Source: Kingdonia uniflora
Taxonomy: Eukaryota; Streptophyta; Magnoliopsida; Ranunculales; Circaeasteraceae
Reading direction: 5' to 3'
Length of the DNA stretch: 64,000 bases
Assembly: GCA_014058105.1 (NCBI GenBank)
Contig: JACGCM010000940.1
Coordinates: forward strand, 1,573,750 to 1,637,749
The translations under genes were made by a program, and so were the position numbers. How positions within the stretch are numbered: the first letter of the stretch is position 1; each line of letters begins with the position of its first letter. The notes beneath the pieces are model-generated. The model searched no databases. It was not told the origin of the DNA and worked only from the letters and a program-made list of their open reading frames with translations. Of the stretch, positions 33,701-45,559 are shown in pieces.

Positions 33701-35032
33701 AGGCCATCAATGATTCTAGGAAAAATATAAATTTCTTTGACAGTTATTCTTCAGTAACTAAAATTACTTCTATTCGAGCTTTACTTGTTGCTGCTACTGT
33801 TATTTATAATTTAGTAGTTCACGAAATGGATGTAAAAACTATTTTTTTAAATGGTGACTTGGAAAAAGAAATATACATGGACCAGCCTGAAGGATTAATC
33901 ATACCTAGTCAGAAACATAAAGTTCGTAAATTGGTTAAATCCTTGTATGGTCTAAAGAAAGCACCTAAACAATGGCATGAAAAGTTTAATAACTTAGTTA
34001 TTTCACATGATTTAAAGATTAACGAAAGTGACAAATCCATTTACTACAAGGTAGCTAAAAATGTTTACACTATTATATGTTTATATGTGAATGACTTAAT
34101 TATCTTTGGTTCCAAGATTTTTGCTGGGAACGAGACCAAGAACCTCCTAAGTTAGAGCTTTGACATAAACGATCTTGAAGTGGCTAGTGTTATTCTAGGA
34201 ATTAAGATTACTAGGATAAAAGATGGTATCTTTTTAGATCAGTCTCATTACATTGAGAAGATTCTAAAGAAATATCATTATTTTAACTAAAAGCCCGGAT
34301 GTACTCCATTCGACCCTAGTATGAAGTTGTTTAAGAATACTGGAGAAAGTATAAGATAAGCCCAGTATGCTAGCATAATCGGTAGTCTTTGATATGCAAT
34401 TGATTGTACTAGACAAGACATTACTTATGCAGTGGGGGTACTATGTAGGTTTACTAACAGACCTAGTATAGAGTATTGACATGTTATAGAAAAGTGTCAT
34501 GTGTTATCTAAAATGAACCATGCACCTAGGAATACACTACCAGAGGTTTCCCACGATCCTTGAAGGATATTACGATGCCGATTGGAATACCTTTTTGAAA
34601 GATTCCAAGGCTACTAGTGCTTATTATTTTAACATAGTAGGTGGGGTGGTTTCTTAGAGGTCCAAGAAACAAACCATCTTAGCCCAATCCACGATAGAAT
34701 CTTAGCTGATAGCACTAGTTGTTGCTAGTACGGAAGCAGAATAGTTGAGAAGCCTACTGTCAGATATCCCTTTTTGGGATAAACTGATACTAGCAATACT
34801 GATTCATTATGAAAGTATTGCAGCTATCGTTCTTGTACAAAATCGTTATTACAGTGGTAAGAAACTTGTGATTCATCGTAAGCACATCTCAGTTAGAGGC
34901 AAGCTAACTACAGGAGTTGTAAGAGTAGATTTTGTTATGTCTGAAGCGAACCTGGCTGATCATTTGACGAAAGGACTAGCGCAGGAGAAGGTGTGGAACA
35001 CCTCAAAGGGGATGGGGCTAAAGCCCATTTAG
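33700..35032 (+). pseudogene. Copia reverse transcriptase and RNase H remnant
   Basis: MDVKTIFLNGDLEKEIYMDQ and KLVKSLYGLKKAPKQWHEKF (33826-33990) are RVT_2 signatures. The catalytic box reads CLYVNDLIIFG (near 34077-34110), with Asn in place of the first catalytic Asp. Downstream are ILGIKITRIKDGIFLDQS and, after several stops, RNase H pieces ending near 35032 (EANLADHLTKGLAQEKVW). Inactive. Confidence 0.8.
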
Positions 35033-35587
35033 ATGGTAACCCAACCTATAAACTAGGAATCCCAAAAAATTGGATCAAAGGGGAAAATAAATTACATAAT
35101 GATTATGGAGAATCTTGCATTAAAGAAAGGGGTTTTAACTCCTAGTCCATCCTTATAGAGCATGACATCCTCTGACAAGTTAAGGATGAGTTATTTAATA
35201 CTTAATGAGATCTATACTCCATTTGGAGTGGGGTGTCTACAAGAACATCTTTGATAGACTCACCACGATGATTGTAGAAGTGGGGATGCTTCCTATGAGA
35301 ACTAGGGCAAGTTCTATAGAGCTTTCATTATGACTGGGATACAAGCGCAAGGCCATTAATGCGCTGGCTCAAAGAACTTTACACTATAGGACCTATGTGT
35401 GATATAACTTCTTTGTACCCTCAAGAATATAGAGTTCAAGTTGAAAGTCACTCTATATTCTAGTATTTGATTTTATATTCACTAAAGTAAAGGTTCAAGT
35501 TGAAAGACACCTCTACTTAAGCACAGTTTTAGATTTTTACTCATATATTTTCTCGTATACGTTTTTATCGATATTGTGGGGGATCGT
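35033..35587 (+). other. Copia 3' untranslated region and purine tract
   Basis: No coding capacity. Contains a near-repeat of gttcaagttgaaag at about 35427 and 35491, and the purine tract before the LTR. Confidence 0.5.
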
Positions 35588-36474
35588 TGGGTATATCTCT
35601 AAAAAGAAAAACAAACCCCATCAGGGTTTAAACCCATGACCTCTAGGTATGGGTAACTTTTGTTTGGTCTTTGGACATAGCCCGACATTGCTAGGGAAAA
35701 GAGAATATGAAGAGTTATATACTTTCTCACCTTATTGTTGGTTGCAGACATGTATAGGCAAGATATATATGAGTGTGTGGGTGGGTGGCTTTTATACCAA
35801 CAATACTCTTGCACACATACCCTCGGGCGGCCCGGTGGGCGGGCTCGAGTTTGGATTCGGGATTTGGGCCATTGGCTATGGGGACCAAGGGCTTTCTATT
35901 CTTTTTGGTGAAATTTTCTTTGGGATTATACTTATTCTTAAGTGTTTTTAAATGAAAACTAAACTAGCCATTTTTGGTCTTTGACTCAAGCTTAAACTCT
36001 TCTCCGAATTTGCTTCATCAATCCTACCGTTGAGGGTTTAGTGGAGATCATTTATCCCCTTATTTTTATCCCATAGCGTAAAGTTTTTTGCCTAAATATG
36101 AACTGCTTCTCTGCAGTATTTCACACAACTCAGAACACCACAGTTCTGGTTTTCTTTAACTCTTCCTCTCTCTTTATTATTCTTTATCAAAGATTTTCTG
36201 AATCACGAATATGAGTAATCAAAATAGAAGTCCAAAAATATCATAATGGCTTCCTTCCCTGTAAAGGGAAACCGCAGTTTATATTACGCTGATTATCCTG
36301 GGGGCGACGTGCTCCCTAAATGCATGCTTCGGGGCAGTTGCATGAATCGTCTTAAAGAGAGCGTCCTAGTACGTGACTCGGCTACTCCTTTCAAATTAGT
36401 TTCAGTTTGTTACAGTTCCTACATCAGTGTTCCTGCTTGCTGTTATTTGTTCCCCAGTTACCCCTATAGTAGCA
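35588..36474 (+). repeat. 3' LTR of the Copia element
   Basis: Begins TGGGTATATCTCTAAAAAGA; homologous to 27834-28663 throughout. Clear sequence divergence between the two LTRs points to an old insertion. Confidence 0.8.
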
Positions 36475-36478
36475 TTCT

Positions 36479-37033
36479 TGATTAAATCGATCTCCATCGA
36501 TTACTAAGGCCGTTACCCCAAGAATTGCCGGTAGAGCAATCAACCTGTACATAAAACATACGGTCGACATCAACCAAACCAGGTCACCATAATCTGATCT
36601 CAGGAAAGGAGCCAACAAAGATAGCGAGCTTGGCATGGTCGAGTTAAAGTAGCCACTTGCACAAAGCCAACAAGAGACAACTGTAAAGAAAGATGTATGA
36701 GTAACATACAGTTGTATTAAGGGTGTAATAGTAATTAAACCCCCAACCCTTGATCTAGATGTCCCCCCACCCTCTAAATAGGGGATGAGGGACAGAGGAC
36801 AGGGGGATCCAAAAATGGCCGATAGACAGATAATAATCGGATCGACAACATTAGAAACAACCACTTTAAAGACATCTACACTGATAAATATATATCACTA
36901 CATTCAAATCCTTGCCTGAGGTCGTGAGTCTTCTTCTTTAACGGAACTCATGCATATGTGTTATATCTATACTTGTACTAACTTTACACTGGTGTAAGGT
37001 CAAATTTCCCATTTATGGAATCAAGCCCTTCCA
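36479..37033 (+). repeat. Probable 5' LTR of the Tat-like element
   Basis: Ends ...CCCTTCCA just before the primer-binding site. The start is uncertain: it is set at TGATTAAATCG right after the Copia 3' LTR, and the Copia element may have cut into this LTR. No second copy exists in the window for comparison. Confidence 0.45.
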
Positions 37034-37035
37034 TT

Positions 37036-37045
37036 TGGCGCCGTC
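37036..37045 (+). other. Gypsy primer-binding site
   Basis: TGGCGCCGTC, two bases after the LTR end CA, is the typical plant Gypsy (Athila/Tat) primer-site core. Confidence 0.75.
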
Positions 37046-37060
37046 TATACTCAAAAACCT

Positions 37061-37860
37061 ATGCGAGTTGCGTTCACCCAAGCCAAAAATTGCCACGCTT
37101 AACAACTTCATCTTGAACGTGAACTACATTGCAAAGAGTTCTAGGAAGAACGAGATCGATAGAAGGATGATATAAACCAATAGGCCAGAGAAATGGAAGA
37201 CTTGCATCACACAGTCTACAATCTTCAAGACACTCAACAAGTTGAGAACCCTAACAACCCCAAAGGACCAGCAAACTCTTGATTTTCTGCCCAAGCACAG
37301 CTGGAGCCAACCCCTCAATACCAACCTACTTTCATCCAACTTGGTACCACTGAAACAATACCTCTACCCCCAGCCACTTATATCCATCTAGGAGCAACAG
37401 AAAGTCTCCAGGATAAACGCTCACACTTCCTCAATGAATCTAGAAAGGTCGAGAACCTTGACTATGCAGACGTCGTCCTCATATATACCAATGCACTCCA
37501 AGAATAGCAATCTCGCATAATTATTTTACCACGTCGAAGACGACCCAATCTAGAGACCCCCCCCCCCCCAGCCAATTGAGGTTAAACCAGAAGAATCCTA
37601 CTCCCTAAACCACAAATGCAAAAATCATTCCATGAAAAGATGTTATGCTCTCAAGAAAACAATAAAACTCATTTTCAAGGTAGGCAGAATGCACGAGTAT
37701 ATAATCGATTTGCCAGGTTACCTCGACGGATCATACCTCTAACCCCCAACAAACACCAATTGATGGCCACTAAGAGTTACACATCTACCAATCCCACATA
37801 ATCGAAGATAACAATATCAACAGTGGTCACACTACCAGTAAGAGAAAGAGAGTAAGATAC
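37061..37860 (+). pseudogene. Tat-like gag remnant
   Basis: Possible start MRVAFTQAKNCHA at 37061, then a broken helical region. Near 37595-37730 KCKNHSMKRCYALKKTIKL and VGRMHEYIID match the C-x-x-H-x-T-x-x-C-x-x-L zinc-binding segment near the C-terminus of Tat gag. The capsid core is not recognisable, probably deleted. A 13-base C run at 37557-37569 lies in it. Confidence 0.55.
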
Positions 37861-37949
37861 TGCGTTAAGTTGACCTACGGACAAAAATTGCCCACCCTTC
37901 TAGCCAACATCCTCGACCAGTCGGTATCTCTTTTGTCGGGTGCGATGCT

Positions 37950-38340
37950 TCACATGTCCATTTCCCACGTTCTGACCCCTTAGTCATCACACTCAAAGTC
38001 GAAAATGTCATCTTACACATTATGTAGGTCGACACAGGAAGCATAGCTGACATACTTTTCTTCACAGCTATTAAAGCTATAAAAATAAATTGTATTACCC
38101 CAGCCAACGTTGAAGTTAAAGGCTTTAATGGTTCTACAAAGGCAGCCACAGGCAGACTTAGCATGCCAATTACTGCATGACCCATCATCTTACAAGTCAA
38201 TTTTATGGTAGTCGACAAAAAATAAGAATACTTAGGGATCGTCGGTCGAGAATGGTTACACGCGATGAAAGTTATCCCTTCTAGTTACCACCAGACACTT
38301 CGCTTCGCAACAAAAGATGGTACGTACGATATGAAAGGAT
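37950..38340 (+). pseudogene. Tat-like aspartic protease remnant
   Basis: VDTGSIADILFFTAIKA (near 38029-38080) carries the D-T-G active site and the S-A-D-I-L form typical of plant Gypsy proteases. GFNGSTKAATGRLSMPI and YLGIVGREWLHAMKVIPS follow as in the family. Internal stops occur. Confidence 0.75.
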
Positions 38341-38559
38341 CGTAGCGTATAGCCCGCTCATGTGAACACCTCAATTGAGATGACTTGCAAGTTGGTAAAG
38401 GCTTAGTAATTACAAAACATTAGGACGGCTCGAGATCGCGAAGACCTTATCGAGCAAACCCCAAAATATAGGTACCTATTTAGGGTGGTACCTATTTCGA
38501 AACCCTCCTAAATAAATATAAAAAGGCACCCTAATCAAAGATGTCTTCGCATGGACCTT

Positions 38560-40215
38560 CACTAAAATGCCAGGCATCGACCCAGACCTTACATATCATA
38601 ACCTCGACCTAGTCAACAATGCCACAGAAGTTAAGCAAAATAAAAAAAAATATCTCTCCCCCAAGTTACACGACACCGTCAATGCCGAGATCGAAAAAAT
38701 CTTAGATGCAGGATTCATTCATGAAATCAAATACCCTAAGTAGATTTTCAACATCGCTGCGGTCCCAAAGAGAAACGAAAAGATCCGCATCTGTATCGAC
38801 TTCACAGACTTCAACAAAAGTACACCCAAAGATAGTTTCCCACTACCAAAAATTTAGAGCATCCTCAACTCTACATTAAGACATGAAAAGCAGTCTATGA
38901 TGGATGTCGCATCTGGCTACAACCGGGTCCTACTCACAATAACAGACCAGGATAAAACAACTTTTATAACAAAACGCAGACTATATTGCTTTAATGTCAT
39001 GCCGATCTGACTAAAAAATGCAGGAGCCACATATTAATAGCTTGGAACGAAAATGTTTAATCCCCTACTCGGAAGCATGGTCGAGGTATACATCGATGAT
39101 TTGTTATGCAAGAGCTTGAAGAAGGAGATGCACATTGAAGATCTAACTCAATATTTTTTGACACTTTGATCATACCACATACGATTAAACCCAGGTAAAG
39201 GCCAGTCGGTGTATCCTCTGGCAAATTTTTAGGACAATTGATTAGTCACTGAGGAATAGAAATTGACCCTCAACATGTTCGGGCCCTCATCGATATGCCT
39301 TCCCCTCGCAACAAGAAAGATGTACCAAAGATATAGTAGGAAAGATTGTCGCGATAAATCGTTTCATCTCAAAACCTTCAGATCGATGTAAATGGCTTTT
39401 TTCCCTCCTCAAGGTCGAATCAATCAAAAATTGTAACAAGAAGAACTCGAACATCGATTGGACACCAAAATGCAAACTAGCATTCCAAGATTTAAAGACA
39501 TTCCTAGGTCGACCCCCAGTCATGAGTACACTGATTGAGGGAGAAAACACTATCGCTCTAGTTAACAGCTACCGAAGACTCGATAAGCTCCATTCTAATT
39601 AGGATCGGCCACAACGTCGAAAAACTAGTATATTTGATCAGCAAAATCCTCACCCCTGCCGAGACTAGATATACAAAGTTAGAGAAACTACTACTCAACC
39701 TCGTTTACACCTTGAGAAGGTTGAAGCCATACTTTTAAGCTCACAAGATCAAAGTCATCATGAGTTACCCTCTCCGAGAACTCCTAACTAAAAAGGAGAA
39801 GTCAAGAAGAGTACAGCAGTGGTCTGTGTTTTTAGGCGAGCATGATATTTCCTTTGGAAAAAAGGTATCCGAAAAAGGACAAGGAGTAGCAGATTTTTTT
39901 GGGCGAATTTTCTGTCCAAGACCTTGATTTGGAGGAGCACGATGACGTAATTCCATAAGACAGGCTCAATCCCTAGAACCAGAGTACCGGGTGGCAACTA
40001 TTCACAGACGGGTTAGCAGGACCAGCTCGAGAATCGGGATAGTGTTGGTCACCCCTTCCAATGACCTAATTGAGAAGGCACTCAAATTAGGTTTTGAATG
40101 CATGAACAATGAAGCCGAATATGAAGCACTAATACATGGGCTCGACATGGCTCTCAGCTTGGGTGTCCCTCAACTCTTTATTTTCACTAATTCACAGATT
40201 GTCGAGCGGTATTAA
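38560..40215 (+). pseudogene. Tat-like reverse transcriptase and RNase H remnant
   Basis: RT blocks in order: MPGIDPDLTYHNLDL (38570), EIEKILDAGFIHEIKYPK (38688), RICIDFTDFNKSTPKDSFPL (38789), MMDVASGYNRVLLT (38897) and VEVYIDDLLCKSLKKEMHIE (39080-39140) with the catalytic Y-I-D-D. RNase H (RVT_3 type) follows, with FTDGLAGPA near 40000-40030 and NNEAEYEALIHGLDMALSLG near 40106. Stops and frame changes throughout, so no polymerase can be made. Confidence 0.8.
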
Positions 40216-40435
40216 TCTGGAGATAACAACTCCAACAAATAAATGACCAACTACGCTCAGTTCGTCCGAGATTGAATGGACAAATTCCCAAAAAAGTCAA
40301 CCATAACGTATTTCCCCCGCAAAGAGAACAGATAAATGACCAACTACGCTCATTAGTTTATATAACGCTCATCTAAGTTTATCAGAGTTACGCCGGCTCA
40401 GCATTAAGGTACTCAACCATCTTAGTATCAACCAT

Positions 40436-41077
40436 ATGCAAGTTACCTATGTTCAAACATCCACCACGGCAGTCGACACAAAGGATTGGCGAACTCTATT
40501 CTTACAGTATTTAACCAGTAGTATCCTCCCCGACGGCCTCAAGGAGCGACGCTCTCTCCTTGACAACTGCAAAAGGCTCTCGATCTTAAATGGCACACTC
40601 TACAAGCGTACAACAAATGGCACACTCTACAAGCGTACAACAAATGGCATCTACCTACGCCAAATGGCGTCTACCTACGTTGTTTATCTAATACCGATGC
40701 CCAAGACACCTTAAAAGAACTTCATGAGGGAACGTATAAGTCACATACAGTAGGCAGATCACTAGCAAGTCGAGTTATTAAGCAAGGAATTTTTTAGCCC
40801 TGCATGTGACAGCAAGCCGAAGGGTATGCTCGACGATGTGACAAGTGTCAACTCCATGCACATGACATTAGAAGCCCCTCCTGTGACTTGCACCATAGTC
40901 AGGTCTATTGGTTCTTTAAGAGGTGGACGATCAACCTGATCGGACCTTTCCCTAAGGTGGTAGGCAAGAAAGAGCATGTTTTGGTCGCTACAGACTACTT
41001 TACTAAGTGGGTCGAAGTTGCCCCTTTATGTAGAACTCGGGACTAGAATATCATCAACCTCCTCTAGGAGAACATAT
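40436..41077 (+). pseudogene. Tat-like integrase, N-terminal half
   Basis: An H2C2-type region ends in YARRCDKCQLHAHDIRSPS (near 40825), followed by the catalytic-core start INLIGPFPKVVGKKEHVLVA and TDYFTKWVEVAPLCRTRD (to 41043). The frame stops at the CACTA-like insertion at 41078. A 27-bp unit encoding NGTLYKRTT is duplicated in tandem at 40588-40641. Confidence 0.8.
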
Positions 41078-41093
41078 ACTACAACAAAAAAAG

Positions 41094-41360
41094 GGCAACC
41101 ACGTCACTTTTTTAGCGACGTTAAAAGCCTATAACGTCAGTTTAACATGTGACGTGAAAAGCAGTGACGTGGAAGCTTGCAAACTAACAACATCATTTCA
41201 CAAAATGACGTAATATATTCGGAATAAATGACGTTGATGCAACCCATTGTCAAGTATGCCATTTTCCAAATGACGTGAATTCTATATTAAGACGTCATTT
41301 AAGAACTGACATGGATACTTGATGTTGTAGCTACAACGTCATTTAGGAAATGATGCCATT
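41094..41360. repeat. Subterminal TGACGT/ACGTCA repeat cluster
   Basis: At least nine copies of TGACGT, ACGTCA or one-base variants in both orientations, for example near 41103, 41138, 41151, 41211, 41230, 41270, 41292 and 41335. Similar motifs recur at 48040-48145 and 55987-56095, which are the other subterminal region of the same element. Confidence 0.7.
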
Positions 41361-41799
41361 AAAGCAGGAAATTTTAAAAAATATATTGAAATTCGTACCC
41401 TACACGTACCCGATTCACTCGTGCATTCAATTTAACTCCTGCATGATTAACTCATACATTCAACTTAACTCAGTAAAACCAATGAGCAAGGATGCATTTA
41501 TAAACAAAATTAAAATGCCACAACTAATTCAAGCATATTTCATTTTGTACCAAAAATGTAATACATTGCAAGGTTACAAAAGTAATGCATTTCCTCAAAG
41601 AATGCTTTAAAGCGATACAAAACAAAAAGTGGTGGGAGTTTTTCTATGTCATGGTGCTACTCTGACCTGCAAGATAAAAACATAATCACTTATCTTCCTA
41701 TAATTCATAAACTCAGGCCAAGAGGATCTAACACTTAAACCTACTATGAGATACTTTAAATACAAAATGAGCTACTAATGCCTTTTTGTTTCCTCCTAT

Positions 41800-42240
41800 T
41801 TTTCTTAATACAGATAACTGAAACTCTATACTCGAAAGATGCAAGGTCTCATGAAAGAATCCAAAAGCAATTCAAATTAAAAGTTGTGTCTGGGAACTTC
41901 CTGGTCAGAATGAAGTCAAATTATGCTGTGATTGTTGTTTTAGAGGTAACCCAAGTTTAGGCATTGGTATGAAATATAGAGACTATAATGGCAGTGTTCT
42001 TGGCACATATAGAAAAGCTATGGAAATTTATACTAATTACATGGCAGAGGTACATGCAATAATCCAAGGAGTTCAAAAGGTAGTAGAAAATGAATGGTAC
42101 AGATTATGGGTGGTTTCAGAATCTGCAGATGCTATAAGAGACTTCAAGACCAACAAGATTCCATGGGAATTCAAAGTACAAGATATCAGGTTTAGTCATA
42201 CCATGAGAGAAATTGACTTCTTAGCTGACACCTTGTAAGG
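41800..42240 (+). pseudogene. RNase H-like (RVT_3) fragment carried in the CACTA-like element
   Basis: Broken frames read CCFRGNPSLGIGMKYRDYNG, TNYMAEVHAIIQGVQKVVEN and LWVVSESADAIRDFKTNK. These are the RGNPG...RD..G, TN..AE..A...G and ESDS blocks of the plant RNase H-like domain PF13456, known from LINE elements and small host genes. The first catalytic Asp region is out of frame. About 110 residues are covered. It is probably captured sequence. Confidence 0.65.
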
Positions 42241-44348
42241 AGAGGATCAAATGCACCTATTATTTTTGAAGAATGGAGCTATGGGAAACCATTCCACCTC
42301 ACAAAGGTTGAAGTTCCATTTACAAAATATTTCAAATTTAAAGGAAGCTGAGATTTGTTGCTTGTTTTTAGTATTTTTCAATTTTTAGTATTTTTCATTT
42401 CTTTTTTCTTTTAAATGGTCTTTCCATGTTGTAGCACATGATCGGTAAAGTGGGGGTGCCAACCTAGTTAAGATGTCCACCTCTTGCAAGTGATACTCTC
42501 TTGGTCCTCTCAATAGTATTTAATTTTTCGTGTGGTAATGTATCTAAACTTTTTGCAAAAATAGCTTTACATACAAAATTCTAACACTTTCCACTATTAT
42601 GAGACACTCAACATACAAAATTTTGTAACTTAAATTCAATGGTTAAGAATAGAGGTGCACGTACCAAAAAGTTGCAACATAGTTTCCTTGTGCCGACTGC
42701 CATTTTTAAGCCTATAAAAGAGATAAATAACTCCATTAAGTCAAACTAATTTGCCACAAAAATATCAACTCTACAACTCAAATACCAACATTGAAAATTA
42801 CAAAGTCGTGCTCGCTACATATATGAACTGTCTGTTTTGTCCATTGGCAGGACAAAACCACAAATCTTGTGCATCAAATAATACATAACATAATTATCAA
42901 AGCTTTGGCGTAAGAAAAACTAAATTTTAGGATCAGGAAGCAAAGTTCAATATGGAATGGTTAATATGAGAAGTGTACCAAGATATGTTTGTAATAGTTC
43001 TGCATGTGTGTCCAAATTCTCTTCAATCAACGGTCAACTACTATGCTTCCAGATCTGGCTCTGCTATATATAGCGTTGATATCAAAAGAAACAACAAGAT
43101 GATGCAAGCATATAAATAGATATAAAACTGCACTAGACGGTGATATGACACCTATGTATAAATATATAAAAAATTGAGCTGGTACTAAATACATTTGGGT
43201 TAACAGTAAAAGGTATACTTTTTCTTCAAAAAACGACCATTAATTAAATGAGAAGTAAAGAAAGAAAAAGGGAAAAGACATCTTTTACAATTTACACTCA
43301 GAGAGCAGAAGAGCAATAACAATGATCAGTTCCAGAGAAAAATGCGGCATGCTTGTCAAAGAACAAGTATATAAGAATCCGCCAAGCTAAAAACGAGTAG
43401 ACTGCTTTTCGGACAAGACCCGCACAACTCACTTGCCAACCAATACTTAACATTCTCACAGGTAGCAATTGGATATCTAAAATGTCAAGATATGCATGGA
43501 CATATTGGATACCATGACTCTAGAAGCTTATGCAAAATAACATCCAGAAATGTACCAAATCATCCCTCCACTTCATGTGCAGCATACCATAAACAACTTA
43601 CCATCAGAATTCTAATTGCTAGTCACAGATTCAGTACCCTAAAAGAACATTTTGAAACCAATTTGTTTTTTAAGAATAGCACTAGAGTAAGCAACGTATT
43701 CATTTGAACATTTAAAGAACAAATGCATACTCTACTTTGAACACTGTATAGAAGGGTTAACATAAGATCACCTTCCCTATGATCTTTTAGTCTATTATAT
43801 CATCCCTATCATCTCTATATCAATTTTCTTCCTTATTCTACAAGCTCAGAACCCAAATAACTTATGAAGTAAAGGAAAGATACTATGATATATTACGTAT
43901 ACAATTTTTCTGATAAAAATAAATTGGGTTCGATATGTCAAATACCCAATCTTTGTTTAAGATTAAATCCATAAGATCAAATATCACAAATAACATTTTA
44001 CTTTCCGCCAAATCATAAGATAAAAACCTCAATTTTGTTTTAGACAGTGAAATCCAGATAGAAATCAAATGCAAATGGAAGAAACTTCAGCAATAAGAGA
44101 AATTTGTGTTCTTACAATCAAGTCAATTTGATAGAAAGCATTAAAATCATATCAAAAAACACAAATAGAGATACGGAATTCACATGTAAATAAAAAGATG
44201 GAGAAACACATGATCTATGTCTTTTGGACGAACCCCAAATTCTCTTTCAATCATTCCAACTTTTATTTCCATTGCTTCAAACAACCAATTTGTCTTTTGG
44301 AGAGAGAGAGACACATAACATGTTCAACTTCAAGGTCTTGACATTAGA
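42241..44348. other. CACTA-like interior without recognised gene
   Basis: AT-rich. It may contain introns of a captured host gene, because an exon-like stretch follows, but no coding segment can be named. A short GA run lies at 44300-44310. Confidence 0.35.
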
Positions 44349-44582
44349 AAGGTTTTGAAGTTCTTCGTGGGAAACCAATCGTTATCGACCAATTTGCTGT
44401 AGTTGGTACTGGGCTATTAGAAGTTGAGTTAGAGGAATTGAAACCCTTAACACAAGAGATTGGATTGTTATACACAGAAGATGCAGATCTGAATTTATCT
44501 GCTCGGGCCCTAGAATTCGTGCTAGAGGAATTGAAACCCAAAACTGTTTTATACAAAATTCTAATCTCCAGTCGCAATTGTT
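44349..44582 (+). pseudogene. Exon-like fragment of an unrecognised host gene
   Basis: A 77-codon frame without internal stop reads KGFEVLRGKPIVIDQFAVVG, then LLEVELEELKPLTQEIGLLY and SARALEFVLEELKPKTVLYK, ending ILISSRNC and TAA at 44580-44582. It lacks a start codon and is preceded by tgacattag, a plausible splice acceptor. Amino-acid composition looks like a soluble host protein rather than a transposon. I cannot name the family. It ends three bases before the Copia target site. It could be a captured last exon. Confidence 0.4.
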
Positions 44583-44589
44583 AAAGACT

Positions 44590-45267
44590 CGTTGAGAGAT
44601 AATCAATCTACAACAATATAAGAGCATCTCTAGCAGCAAGTGGGAGTTTGGGTGTGGGCTCTGACAAGGGGCCTACAAAAACCCCAACTCACACCCATTC
44701 CCATCGAGCAGCGAGTTTGAGTTTGTTTTTTTATTTAGTCCGCGCGGTATTCATTTCTCTTCATGCACTATTCACTTCTCTTCATGCACTATTCATCTCT
44801 CTCACACATTAAAAAATTAAAAAAAAAAAAAAAATTCTTTTAATTGCGGCGGTAATCCAAACACCCCCACACTCAATTTTTTTGAGTGTGAGCTCCCCAC
44901 ACTCAGTTGAGTTCCTGTAGCGCCAGCTCAGCGAACTCACACTCAAACAATGCCTGCTAGGAGGGGTTTGGGTGTGGGTGTGGGTTTGCAAACCAAACTC
45001 AACCCACACCCTGCTACGGATGCTCTAACAGTACGGTATTGCATGAATAAAAATAAGAGAGAGAAATAGAGATTTTTTATTGATTCATCATCTTCTTCTT
45101 GTACATAATACACAGATATATATAGGTAACCTTACAACATAAGTTACCTAATCTATTTAAACTTTCCTCATAACCCTATCGGGCCTATGGGCTTGTTAGG
45201 AGTCCGTATAGGACACCCCAACCATGTTGGGTTCCTAGCTTGGGCGGCTTGGACCCAACTCTTAACA
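44590..45267 (-). repeat. 3' LTR of the minus-strand Copia, containing a MITE
   Basis: Homologous to 47756-48024 once 44622-45025 is removed. On the minus strand it begins TGTTAAGAGTTGGGTCC at 45267, preceded by the purine tract CCAAGAGGGAG. The last base at the 44590 end is mutated from the expected A on that strand. Confidence 0.85.
44622..45025. mobile_element. PIF/Harbinger-type (Tourist-like) MITE, 404 bp
   Basis: Terminal inverted repeats are GAGCATCTCTAGCAGC on the left and GAGCATCCGTAGCAGG on the other strand at the right. Both sides are flanked by TAA (44619-44621 and 45026-45028). The sister LTR at 47756-48024 has the empty site AATATAACAGTA with a single TAA, which confirms insertion and the 3-bp duplication. 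Contains CACACTCA-type inverted repeats near 44870-44950 and an A run at 44820-44834. Non-coding. Confidence 0.85.
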
Positions 45268-45559
45268 CTCCCTCTTGGGTGTTCCATACTAAGACGACTT
45301 GCCTCATTAAAATTTCTGCCTAGCAAAACCCCCTTAGGCGAAAAGCTGTGCAGGGAAATAGTACAATCCTATGCTCTGCATGGGTTGTGGATGCGTATAC
45401 GTAAAACCTCCAGCCAATAAAACCTCCTAGGATAAAAACTACGCTATCAGGAAAAAGAGTACAACATGCATGTGTCCACGTCAGGCTAGGATTACTCCCC
45501 CTGATATCAATCTCCCTGAGATATAAATAAATCTTTTACATACCGATTTCGTGCACTAG

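Larger units (their letters stand above)
27834..36474 (+). mobile_element. Ty1/Copia retrotransposon, decayed, with nested solo LTR
   Basis: Long direct repeats 27834-28663 and 35588-36474 flank gag, protease, integrase, RT and RNase H remnants in Copia order on the plus strand. A purine tract GTGGGGGATCG (35575-35585) precedes the 3' LTR. Gag is split by a Gypsy solo LTR at 29225-31807. All domains carry stops. No clear target duplication was found, and the 3' limits of the LTRs are uncertain by some bases. Confidence 0.8.

Noticed and set aside
36424..36864. 146-residue minus-strand frame as a gene
   Set aside because: It spans the border of the Copia 3' LTR and the Tat-like LTR and has no motif.
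37557..37569. C homopolymers (also 20008-20023) as functional G-quadruplex-type sites
   Set aside because: Single uninterrupted runs, one in decayed gag and one in unassigned DNA; most simply slippage products or assembly noise.
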